Below are positions 24,005-36,500 of a stretch of DNA of 64,000 nt, in pieces. The notes under the pieces were generated by a model. It made no database searches. It was given only the letters and a program-made list of their open reading frames with translations, and was not told where the DNA came from. The stretch is from Diabrotica undecimpunctata (lineage: Eukaryota; Arthropoda; Insecta; Coleoptera; Chrysomelidae), in assembly GCF_040954645.1 (NCBI RefSeq), contig NC_092803.1:16431230-16495229 (forward strand), in the 5' to 3' direction. Both the position numbers and the translations under genes were made by a program. The number at the start of each line of letters is the position of its first letter. The first letter of the stretch is position 1.

Positions 24005-24113
24005 TAGCCTTTTTTATTTTTCTGTACACCGAGCGGGGGCTCGAACTCATATCCACTGAATTATTCGACAGTGAAGCAAATGAGAATCGGCCGCCTAGCC
24101 CGCTTGGCTCTCT
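24005..24113 (-). mobile_element. tRNA-derived SINE head
   Basis: Minus-strand sequence has a pol III A-box-like GCCAAGCGGGCTAGGCGG near 24108-24091 and a B box GAGTTCGAGCCCC near 24046-24034, about 45 nt apart, as in a tRNA-Ser-like gene. It then runs into an AAAATAAAAAAG tail. The anticodon stem does not look like a functional tRNA. It lies about 280 bp upstream of the trp start codon. Confidence 0.6.
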
Positions 24114-24387
24114 AACCGACTAAAAGATGATTGGTCAAAAAAAAAACTGGTAGAAGGAGATTTTTGATTTGATTTAAATTTGGAAAATGAGAATTTGAAT
24201 AGCTGTTGCTTACTATTAAAAGAATAACATCCAATCCAAACTGTATAGTTCACTGGTCATTAAACATACAGTACCACTGGTTATACAGTACTCTCGATAA
24301 ATAATATTTACGTATATAATTTTTTATTTTATTGACTTCCAGATATTTTTTGAAAAGTTCTGGGTAGATTAAATTTAAATTAATACA

Positions 24388-24545
24388 ATGAAGGGAACGG
24401 AATCCCTAGAGAAGCTAATAGGCAACGGGAATGACGATATAAACGAAGAACCTCTCATCAAAGACCCATTGGATAGACCTCTGTCACAAATTGAAAAAAC
24501 CTTTTTGCTTCATGCTGAAAGAGGTGATTGTGCAACAGTTCAAAG
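24388..24545 (+). CDS. trp: trp coding exon 1 (start codon)
   Basis: ATG at 24388 in context AATACAATG. The exon encodes [10 protein letters not shown] to [12 protein letters not shown] and ends at donor GTAAGC (24546). It leaves in phase 2, matching exon 2. ILSDVEKNF-type wording in other TRPs corresponds to [16 protein letters not shown] here. A TTGACTTCCAG about 50 nt upstream could be the acceptor of a 5' UTR intron. Confidence 0.9.
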
Positions 24546-27500
24546 GTAAGCTTTTTATATTAATTTAAACTAGTCACAGATCAATATCAGTATGTATGAT
24601 GCAATTTTATTTTTCATTTTACGAGTCAAATTTATGTGAAGGGATGGCAAGAAAATTTTGTCTAGTGGCACTAAAGGTTTTGAGATAATTTTTTGTTCGC
24701 AGCATTTTATAAATTAAAATAAAATAAAATTTATTTTAGAATAATTTTTATATTTCTATTTTATATTAATTAGCTCAACTTTTATGTAAATACATAAAGT
24801 ACACATAAAATACTTTAATTAAATACAAAAAGTACAGACTTTGTGACAAAGCCGAACTGTCGTATGAAATAAATATAAAAAGAGGAGTGAGACAAGGCTG
24901 TATATTGTCGCCTTTACTTTTTAACTTATATTCGGAGGAAATATTTAAGGAAGCCTTAATGGAGTCAACCGAAGGTATTATTGTGAATGGAGTAACCGTC
25001 AACAATATTAGATATGCCGACGATACCTTAGTGCTTGCTAATTGCGGAGAAGACCTTCAAAATCTAATGAACAAAATAAAACAGACTTGTGATCAGTATG
25101 GATTAAAACAACGTTAAGAAAACTAAATATATGATAGTTAGCAAACAAAATTATATACAGGATGACGGTATAAAAGTCGGAGATGCCACACTGGACAGAG
25201 TAGAGAAACTCGTGTATCTCGGCAGTAATATCAATGAGAACTGGGATCCAACCGCAGAAATTAAAAGCCGAATAGAACAAGCCCGAGCTGCCTTTGTAAA
25301 AATGAGAAACGTACTTTGCAGTCACGATCTTAGCATTGACCTTAGAGTTCGAATGACATCTTGCTACATCTTTCCTGTCCTGCTGTATGGAGTGGAAGCG
25401 TGGACTCTAACTCTAACGTGGACAGCCTTTGAGATGTGGGTATACAGACGACTACTGAAAATAAGCTGGGTCGACAGAGTTAGAAATGAGGAGGTCCTTA
25501 GACGGCTGAACCAAACAACACAACTGGTCAATATAATAAAGAAACGCAAGCTGGAATGCTTCCGTCACATTATGAGACACCCTGAAAAATATGATCTTTT
25601 ACATCTGATCATTTAGGGAAAGATTCAAGGTAATCGTGGTCCTGGTAGAAGAAGAACATCATGGCTGAAAAATCTAAGGCAATGGTATGGAAAATCAACT
25701 ACATCGTTATTTAGACCTGCTGTCAATAAAGTTACGATAGCGAATATGGTAGCCAACATGATATCCAACGATCGATAACGGTCATGGAACTAGAAGAAGA
25801 AGAAGACAAAGCTTACCAAAATATTTAATTAAAAACCTAAACAATTACAAAAAGTTTTTAACTAGCTGCATGCTGTTACCTCACAGTAAAGACTGCGCAT
25901 ACGCATATGGACTAATGTAAAAATCACGATTCTATCTTAATTTCATTGCTCCCTAAATTCCATTTTTTATGTACATACAGCATTTATAGTGTTGTTGAAT
26001 AAAACAAATTTAAAAAATCATAAATTTTAAATATTCTGAAAAAAATAACCGAAAATCTAGACGTGATAGAAAAAATCGGCCAGCGCAGATAGATTTAGAG
26101 CATTGATATCTTCATATATGTATATGATAAAATTTGAAGAAGGCGGATTTGGTTGAAGACCAGTGTAATTTGTTGACTGAATGACGCATGATCCAAGCCA
26201 AACATTTAAAAATATTCTATAATTTGTTTATTTCGTTACTTATTTATATTTTTGTCATGGCTATTTCTTCCGATCAAGTATATACCGGTTGATTTTACTT
26301 TTTTTACTTTTTATAGGATCTTCTAAAAAGGTTCTTAATTGGACCGCGTTATGTAATAACGGATTAAGCGCCAAAAATTCAAAATCGAGATAATAGTGCC
26401 ATCTAGCAAATAGGGTGCAAATCTATGTATAAAAATATGTTTTCTGTAAAAAAGTACAAAATAAAGCGGTTTTAAAGAACCCTATTAAGCGACATTGGTT
26501 ATTTTATTAAGAAAAATCTCACACTGAAATTTGTAATATCGAATTAAAAGCCAAGTTGATTTTACAGAATTAAAAACTCCTACAACAAAAATTGGAATAT
26601 CAAATCAAGCGCCAATATTAGTACATCTCTCTCTCTCTTGTCGTTTCCTCATTGCTGAGGATCGTGATTTCCTACAATGCGGGCTGTCAATTCTCTCCAT
26701 CTCTTGCGATTTTGGGCTGCTCTCATGGACTCGGAAAACGTCTCTTCAGTGGCTTTCTGTACTTGATGTGACCATCGGATAGGTGAGCGTCCTCTGCCTC
26801 TACGTCCTTCTACGTTTCCGCACACAATTAGTCTTTCTAAGTTGTCATTGTCTCTTCTCGCAATGTGGCCAAAAAACTTTAAAACATTTGCAAGACACTG
26901 AGAGGAGAGTCTGGTCTGAATGTTTAGCTCTTCGAGAATCGACTGATTGGATCTGTGCTCCGTCCACGAGACGCGTAGCATTCGTCTCCAGCACCACATT
27001 TCGAATGCGTCAATCCTTTTCCTATCCTCTGATTTTATTGTCCATGTTTCGGCACCGTAACTGAAGATTGAAAAAATGAGTGTCCATACCAGTCTCATTT
27101 TGAGTTTTTTGGATAAAGAGCGGTCCTTCCATATTTTTGACAGTCGACTCATCGCGTTCTTGGCCATCCCTATTCTTCTGCGAATTTCCGTATGGGAGAA
27201 GGCTGCATTGCTTAAGGAAGATCCTAGATACGTGAACTCGTCTACTTTCTCGAATTGATTTAGGGCGCCTGTTGTTTGGAGGATATTCGCGTGGTCCACA
27301 ATCATAATTTTTGTTTTCTGATTATTAATCTTGAGCCCACACTTGTTGCTTTCGGTTTCTACTCTCTTTATCAGTCTCGACATCTCCTCTTCAGATGTTG
27401 CTATCAGTGTTGTATCGTCTGCGAATCTTAAGTTTGAGATCTTTTTTCCTGCAATGGAGATGCCGCCTCTCCATCCATCGAGTGCGTTCCTCATTATGTA

Positions 27501-30500
27501 TTCTCCATATAAATTGAACAGGTCTGGAGATAGTATGCACCCTTGTCGTATACCTCTGCTGGTTTTGAAGGTATCAGATTACTGGTTTTCAATTCTTATT
27601 TTAACTGAGTTATCTTCGTATAAGTTTTTAATTAATATTGCCAAATGATCTGGAACTCCCATCTCATGAAGAACTGTCCAGAGAACTTCCCACTTCACAC
27701 AATCAAATGCCTTTTGGTAGTCTAGAAAACAGATTATTATTGGAATTTTAAATTCGCGGGCCTTTTCTATGAGCTGCCGCATATTAAGGATTTGCTCTCT
27801 CGTACCCTTCTCTTTGACAAAGCCTGCTTGTTCTTGGGGAATTTGTTTGTCTAAGTATTGTTACAAACGGCGTTTAATGATTCTTAGTAATATTTTGCTT
27901 GGATGGGAAATCAGTGAGATGGTACGATAATTACTACACTTTGTAGTTGTTTCTTTTTTATGGATTGGTATGCACAATGATGTGCGCCATTCTCTGGGCC
28001 ACTTTCCGCATCTCCAAATTTTATTACAAAGTTTCCACATTATGTAACATCCTTTGTCTCCCATGTTCTGAAGGAGCTCTCCCGTGATATCATCGCAGCC
28101 AGGGGATTTATTCTTCTTGAGGTGAGTTACAGCTTCTTCAATCTCGGACAGCAGAATTTCAGGTTCAGGGTTGTATGCGATGTTTTCGAGGGCTGAAGTG
28201 TGGTCTAGATTTACGTGTTCTTCCCTGTAGAGCTCTGAACAATAGTTTTTCCATGTTTCCAACACTCTGTCGATATCACTTATGATAATACCATGTTTGT
28301 CCTCTATTGCATAGTTCTTGGGTTTAAATTCTCTCGCAAGAATTTTCACTTTCCGGAAGAGGTCTTTGGTTTCATTTCGATATCCGTGATTTTCTATTTC
28401 TTGACAGATTTCAGAGATGTATTCTTGTTTGTCTTTTCAGCATCTTCGTTGAATATCTCTGGAGAGAGCTTTATATGTCTGTTGATCACAGGGGCCAACT
28501 TTAAGTTGCTTTCTTTGTTCAATCACTTTCCACGTGTTTCTGCTGATCCACGGTTTAATGCTATTATTTATAGATGGTTGGCGACATTGATTCACTGTTG
28601 TTACGATGGTTTCTTTAATATCTGTCCAGGCTTCATCCACACTTTGTTCTGCCTGATTGTTCTCTATTCTGGTTAGTGCTGGTTCAATTCTCTCTTTAAA
28701 GGTAGCTAATTCGGGGTCCGTTAGCCTAAAAGAACGGGGAGAAGCTTTGCGTATGTTCTTGAAACGTATTCTGTAATCAGCCATCAAGAGCTGGTGATCG
28801 CTTCCGCATTCTGCTCCTGGAAATGTTTTTGCGTTGGTAATTGAAGACTACCATCTCGAACTGATCAGAATAAAGTCTATTTGATTTCTTGTTTTATCTC
28901 CAGGTGATTTCCAGGTATAGAGTCTACGCGGATAATGCTTGAAATGCGTGTTCATTACAGAAAATTTCCTTTGGTTGCAGAGGATGGATTAGTACATAAT
29001 CCATTGTAAAAACAAAAATCCTTATCTTCTAAGTATAATAACGAATCAATTGCCACAAATAGTCGGTTAATTCTTTATTACAAAACACAACATATTTATT
29101 GTCTAGCTTTCAAGAGATCGAATTACTTCGAAACCATCAAAACCAAAGTGAACGACTTTTTTTTTAAAGTGTTGTAACCCTAGACATAAAGTTTAACTTA
29201 TATAAATAAAGAAGAAAATCAGGATAGTGTTTCTTTTTCTTCCTATATATTCCGCATATTTTATGACAGTTTTAATTTGCAAAGGAAACGACTTAAAAAG
29301 GACACATGCAATAAATGAGATAACTTTGCAGTTAAAATCCAAAGCCCTACATCTAAGCAAGAGAAAAAAGAATTTGAGAGACTAAGAGATACTCATCAAG
29401 ATGAAGCAAAAGCAGCTAGAAATCTTATGAATTCAGATCTTCAAAAAGCTAAAAATGAAGAAAATCTGGATGTATTGACCTTTGACTTGGAAAAATCCCT
29501 TTGTGGCGAACAACGAAGAAAAGGCAGCTGTGGCTTTATAACTGCGGTGTATATTCAAGAAAAAGGCACAGCAGGAAAAGGAGCACAAGAGGTAGGTTCT
29601 TTTTTTTTAATGGCCTTGGCATAGCCAATTGACCAGACTACGAGGTAGGTTCTGTTTTATTAAAATATTTGCAAGAGAACCTAACATCTGAAGTAACTGA
29701 ATTGATATTATGGTCTGACAGTTGCGAAGGACAAAACCGCAATATTAATGTTGTGATGCTTTTAAAATCTGCGCTTGAGCTTATACCTTCTATAAAAAAA
29801 TAACGATGCACTTTCTAGTATCAGGACACAGTTTTATGCCCAATGACTCCGAATTTGGGGACATAAAGTCAGCATTAAAGCTCCAAAATCGATTGTATAC
29901 TCCAGATGATTATATAAACGCTATCAAAAATTGCAGAAAACGAAACAAATTAATGGTTCAAATGATAAAAAAAGAATAGTTCAAATGAGTTTGCGATATT
30001 TTAAAACATATTGTAAATAGAAGGAAAGATATAAATGTGAATTCCATTAACTGGCTTCAAACTAAAGAAATACTCCTCATGGAAGAAAAACCGTTTAAAA
30101 AATATTTCAGCAAAAATCACGGCGGAAATTTGCAAGAAGTAGACATAAGTAAAAGAGTCAGAAAAAATGCAACCAGGACTACAGAATTTTTATATTCCTC
30201 CAAACTGCAAATTTTGTGGCCTAATGGGAAACCTGTCTCTATTCCAAAGCTTAATGACACAATTTCGTTAGTGGAGCTTATTCCATTGGATTCCAAAAAT
30301 ATAGTAGGGAATGAAGGCATTCAAGATGATATTGACGGCTTTAATGGATCATTAGACTTCGATATTGAAGACCCATTATATTATTTTCTGTAAACGATAT
30401 AACTTTTTATATGTATTGAAGCTAATAATTTAATAAAATGTTATTATAACACGTATTTTATATTTTGAAACACAGATTAAGCGCCAAATATGTCTTTTAA

Positions 30501-33500
30501 TCCTGTATTTCGATCTTAAATCATACATATCTTAAAAAATCATTAACGAATTAAGCGACATTTGATCGAATAACTTTTAAAATGTAAATTATTTTAAAAA
30601 AATTTAAAAAACACTTGTCAGTACTATAATTTAGAAATAGCACGAAAAACAAATTTAAAATCTTTAAACCCATTTTTCTCAAAACTACATTTTGGCACTT
30701 AATCCGCTATTACATAACTCGGTCCAATTGTTAGTAAAGAAATACATACTCATACAATACAATACTGTTTGACTTTCTACTTTCTAATCTGTTACATAGT
30801 ACTATTTTTTTTATAAATGTTTGTAAATGTAATACACTTCAATGTATATTTTTGTTTCAGGATTATCGATGAGTACCGAAACAATCCCTCCGAGTTTGAT
30901 ATCAACTGTGTGGATCCTCTTAATAGATCAGCTCTAGTGTCAGCCATAGAAAACGAAAATATTGAACTTATTAAATTACTTTTAGTAGAAAATATTCAAG
31001 TCAAGGTAACATTTTGTTTTAATATTGCGTTTTGTCGTCTTGTCTTGCAGAATTAGGTGTCGATTCCTCGGTCCGAGTAATATCTCCAGACTTTCTTCGA
31101 TCTTCGGATTTTGATCGTAAGGTGGATCTTGTATTTATCGTTTTAGACATTGTCCTTCGTTTTTGTTTGGTAATGAGTTCGAGCGTATCTCTCACTGGAA
31201 GAAAAATATAAACGTTTGCTCGTTAATGAGAGTCTGTCTTCAGACTCAGCCACGTTACTAAGGTTTGTTACCTTTTTCACAAGTGAAATGGACAACGGGA
31301 AATAAATGTGTATATTAATGTCGTACGGTCGGTTCATCCTCCAAGTTATTTGGAGTTTCGGGATGGTTTCCGACCGCCGCATTGGAGGAGGAACGAAAGT
31401 TTTTCGATTCCATCCTATTGCTCATGGAGTTATGTGTCCTTGACTTACAGTCAGCAAAAAGTTCACCGGAGGCTCTGTTGTCAGCAAGGTGCTACCGGCA
31501 GTGTAGAATAATTTGACAGTTCGAATTTCTTACATAAATTGTACATATATTTATCTTACATGAAATATTGGTTAGTATTCTATGCACAGTAACAGCCTCG
31601 AATCTTACAGAGGTGCCGGCCCCTCAAGCCTCATCGTGTAACCAAGTTTATACTCCTCGAGGTATAGGACCGCCGGCAGAGTGTTGACTCTTCAACTGAC
31701 CCTGGATTGCGGAGTAATTGTAAGTCCCTTTGGGTCTTTTATTTACTCTCGCAATCACGCTCGATATCGAAGGACTCACTTCATACCGCCACCTCTCATG
31801 AAATAATTTCAAGTCCCGTAAGAACCTTTATTTATTTCCAACGAATGGTTTGGAGATGATGTGCTGCTTCATCTCGGTCACCGATCGAGGAGTAATTCTA
31901 AGTCCACCCGGGCTTTTATTTACTCCTAACCGTCGGTGGTCTATTGAAACGCTGTGGCAGTTCGACACGACCTGAAATAGTTTTAAGGCAATCTGTCTTT
32001 TTTCTATTTCAAGGCTCAATATCTCTCTGACCAGTGAGCGTTCTTTTCGAACTGCTTGATGGGTTTTGCGAGGTAATTAGAAGTCCGTTGCGGGACTTCT
32101 CTTTACCTGAACAAAAGATAGTCGAACGGTCACCAAAGGCCGGTTTGTACACTTTCAACTGAGGCTTCGTATTTATTCAAACACTTAAAGAGCTGTAGAG
32201 CCTTCTTCGAAGTGAAGTCTTCTTAGTTCGATGAAGTTTTTCACATAGGTGAGAAATAAAAAGCAGAAGGTTGAAAAAGGCTAGACTGACTTAATCATCA
32301 TTTCCTGATTGCATATCCGCATTGATCTTCTGTCGGAAGTCCAATACAAATGCAGTTAATAATATTCTTTGTTATTGGCCGGCCAGAGTGACAATCTTTG
32401 CTGTGATTCGTCCACTCTGGCGACATTATCAGTGTTTGAGCTACGAGGTAGTAATATCAGAGGTAGATACACGAAAATAAATACGAAATCAATATATAAA
32501 TCAATATCAAGAGAAATAAAAGACAGATTTAATAAACTCGAACTGGCTTCTTACTTAAAAAACGCTTTTTTTATCCAAGCCAGGCAGCTAATCCAATGGC
32601 TTTAGCTGTTAAAGAGATACGTCGGTTTATTCAGTGACTGAGAGCATGTGACGAAATATGCCTCCTTCTAAAGACTCAAAGTACTCCTGTATTTATTGTA
32701 GAAAATATACAAAAAACTTACAATATAAATTTAAAAAACTCGCCATAGTAAGTATTAGAATCATGTCTACTGCGGTCGAAGGATTTCGTCCCTCGCTGGT
32801 GCTCGTCTGATGTCGTTTATATGGATGGTCCGGTTGATGTTCTGGTTTTGATGTTCACATGTGTGGTTTCCCAGGACCCTCAGGATTGTGTGAGATCCCG
32901 GCGATGCGGCTCCAAAATACACTGTAATATAGATACGTACCAGGACTTGTTCTCCTGGGACGTATCTTCTATGTGGTGGAGCTTCTGGAATATTAAGGAA
33001 CAAATTCCTGGTGTATATTGTAGCTTTTTTGATAGCTTTGTCCACTCTTTCTTTCTTCTGGCTGCGATATTAACGTCTCAGTCATTCAAAACCATTGTAT
33101 GTGATAATGATAAGAGGTTTTTTCTAGCGGGTACAGCATGAGTCCGTAATTATTGAGAACCGTTGTCTGTGATGACGATAAGACGCTTCTCCCAGCGGTT
33201 ACAGCCCTTGTTCTGGAGGAAAAAGATGACTTACCGGCTTTTGGCAGATAGTCTTCAACGGAATTACATCTAGCTGCTTAGGCAATCCATAACTAATAGA
33301 ATGTATTTATTGTTGGAATCTCGGGCTGCTGAGTAAAGTCCTAGAAAGTTTATTTTATTTTATTTATTTATTTAATACACGGAATAACCCCATTAACAGT
33401 TTAAATTACAATATACAATATCACAGTTTCAGGATTCAAAACTTGAAATTACTTATAATATAAAATCAATATTAAAAAGTTTAAAAAAATGAGACTAAAA

Positions 33501-36500
33501 ATCTTACATACTAAAAAAAACAAACAAAGTATAACAAGAACAAAATTCAACAATCCCAATATACATATCACAAATCAAGATATATTTTTAACTGAGTTAA
33601 AGTTATATTGAAAATATCAAAATCGCGATCATTTAATAGCTCCATGTATCTATCCAATGCGTTGTGAATACCATAGGTTGTTCTGTGGAAAGGAATATTG
33701 AAAACATTAAGGTACCGTAGAGCTAATGGCAGGTAACGAAGAGATCCAGAGAGTCGACAGATTCACTTACCTCGGAACTACCCTCAACGTACAATGGGAC
33801 TACGCTCAAGAGATTAGATCCAGAATTGAAATGACACGGTCTACATTTATTAAGTTGAGATCCTTGCTGTGCTGCAGTGATCTCAGTTTGGGAACCAAGA
33901 TGCGGATAGTGAGGTGCTACGTTCTTCCAGTGTTACTATATGAAGTTGAAACCTGGACACTGACGCAAGCCACTGAAAAACGAATCGAAGCCTTCGAGAT
34001 GTGGATATACAGAAGGATACTAAAAATATCTTATGTGGACCATGTCACCAACGTTGAGGTCCTACAGCGCATGACAAAAGAAAAAGAAGTGCTTAATTTA
34101 ATTAAACAACGTAAACTTGAATAACTCGGCCACGTGATGCGGAACGAAGAAAAATATCGAATTCTTCAACTCGTTATGCAGGGTAAAGTATTTGGCAGAA
34201 GAGGACCGGGACGCCGTCATATCTCGTGGTTGAAAAATCTCCAACAATGGTTTGGGATGACCTCAGCGGAGCTGTTTCGCAGAGCAGTCAACAAAACCAT
34301 GATAGCCTTGATGATCGCCAACATCCGGACCGGATAAGGCACTGAAGAAGAAAGAAGAGCTTGATGGGAAACATTAAAGTTAATCTGGCTTAACAGGTTT
34401 GGATAATCAATAAATCCATGTATGATCTTATATATAAATATAGCTCCTGACATGTCACGACGGTTCTTGATTGAGGGTAAAGATAATTGTTGTTCGATAC
34501 GGAAATAATCATGATTTGCAATAGTAGTGTGGACGTGGTATCTCAAAAATTTATGTTGGATTCTTTCTATGGTATCAATATTGTTCTGAAAATAGGGTGA
34601 CCAAATAACTGAACAGTATTCCAAAATAGTTCTAACTAAGCAACAATACACTAATCTTGTTGAATTAATGGAGAAATACTTACAATTCCTAGTCCAAGAA
34701 GTTTAGATGCCTTTATTGAAATAGAGTTTATGTGGTCACAGAAAGGAAGCTTCTCATCCTATCACCCAAACATCACCCAAATCCCGAATAGAAGAAACAT
34801 AATTCAGTGGCTGATTATTAATAGTATAGCTTGTTCCAATTCTATTGACTTTACGAGAAAAACTTATAAAACAATATTTTTTTACATTTAAGTGGAGTTT
34901 GTTCTGATTGCACCAATTTTGTAGTCTGTCTAAGTTAACTTGTAGCAAGGCTTGACTTTTAAACTGTCTATAACTTTCCAAAATTTCAAGTCATCTGCCA
35001 ACATTAACAACATGACGTTAAAGAAGATATTAAAAAGAAGTGGAGAAGTGTGGTCTCCTTGAGGAACTCCAGATGTTACTGTGATACTGTCAGATAGATG
35101 TCATCCTATCTTGACTTTTTGACTTCTCCCAGATTTTAATCCATTCAACAAACCTGCCATGAAAGCTTACATTAATTAATTTGCCCAAAACTATTTGGTG
35201 ATCTACACGATCAAATGCTTTGGAAAAGATCTGTGTATATTGCATTTACCTGTTTACGGCCTTCCATATGAGATAATATATCAGATTGATAGCAAAGCAA
35301 ATTTGTTGTAGTGGATTTTTTGCTATGAAAACCATGTTGTGATTGAGATATTAAGCCTTTACATAACCAAGAAAGTTGCTTTGCTATAAGACTGTCGAAG
35401 AGCCTAGGGATTGCAGATTGTATACAAATGCTGAGATAATTTTCAATATTGTCTTTCTTGTCTTTCATTTTTAAATATAGGAACAACATAACTTTCTTTC
35501 ATTGAAGAAGGAAACACAGAGGTTTCCAGAGATCTATTAAACAATATAACAAATGGTTATATTGTTAAATGATACTCGTTGTTATCGTTGTGCAGTTCTT
35601 TGTCGTGGCACACTTAATACAGGATCTTACGTAGTTTCGTAGGTTTTTGGCCAGAGTTAGCTGGTAGTCGACATTTTGGACAGCTCTGATTGTTTCGTCC
35701 TATTCTTGATGGTTTGCTTTCTCGAGTCCTGGTAATAATAATAATATCTTATGAAATTTTTATCGAGGAGATCCTTTCGGATTATTCTGGTGCCAGTTGC
35801 ATGTTTAACACTGTTTCAGTTAACTAATGTTGATGCACACTAGCCCAACGACTGGTATTATTTTTAACTCGTGGGTTCTGGCTTAGAATGCCAGTAGCTT
35901 AGGGGCTAAGCTAAGGTTGTTCCTAAAGTCGTGGTAAACTCGTTATATCTCAGCTTGTAGCTGTGGGATACGAAGTTTCGCTGTGCTCCGTATGCTGTGT
36001 AATATACGGAGTCGTCAATGGTGAATTCCCGTAGAAGGCTTTCCTCGATGTTATTTCTCGGTCCTCTATTCGCTATCTCCAGCCATCTTTTGCGCAAGTG
36101 TTTCATTCCGTTATAAATGATGTGGCTTTGCCGGATTCTATCTTGTAGGGGTCTTTTGCTTCTTGTCTGTCTTCCGTCTCGTCTGATGTGGCTCTCGAGA
36201 TATAGTCTGGGAGACCATATGAGACGGTTTCTGGGTTAAACAATCAAGTTTTCAAACAAAATGAAGCTAAAAATTCATACCTTACTCATTAAACGCACTT
36301 TTCGAAAAAGCCGAATTATTCCGGCTTTTAGAAAAACGTTAGAAAAAACTCATTCCAAGGCATACAAACCCGCAAAACATTATATTGTTACAAAACACTT
36401 GTCCTGAAGGTCTACACACCTTATTACTTGCAATTTTCGACAATGTGTATAAAAAAATTAGAAAAAATTTGCCTGGCAAAATAATTTAAATATATATAAA

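Larger units (their letters stand above)
26337..30729 (+). mobile_element. TIR-flanked DNA element 1 carrying a DUF7869-like gene; host of nested RTE copy I
   Basis: Terminal inverted repeats of 39 bp match at 36 positions: left 26337-26375, right 30691-30729, each starting AATTGGACCG. Further copies of ATTAAGCGCC-like words occur just inside both ends (near 26490, 26607, 30476 and 30548), a subterminal repeat pattern typical of transposase-binding sites. Inside, a decayed plus-strand gene (29352-30393) encodes an RNase-H-like protein. A 2.4-kb RTE insert (26617-28997) interrupts the left half; without it the element is about 2 kb. No convincing TSD is seen, so the exact tip of the TIR is uncertain. 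It lies in trp intron 1. Confidence 0.8.

Noticed and set aside
26330..30740. A defined target-site duplication for TIR element 1
   Set aside because: Flanks (…GGTTCTT and GTTAGTA…) do not match at any length I tried, partly because the TIR tip AATT is palindromic.
31705..32180. Polycistronic microRNA cluster
   Set aside because: The hairpins are short (39-60 nt) with loops of 3-6 nt and share the same inner stem. This does not fit pre-miRNA geometry well, though small-RNA data could reopen it.
35906..36106. 66-codon minus-strand ORF as a gene
   Set aside because: It lies in repeat-like DNA beside a SINE, and no motif or conservation can be argued.
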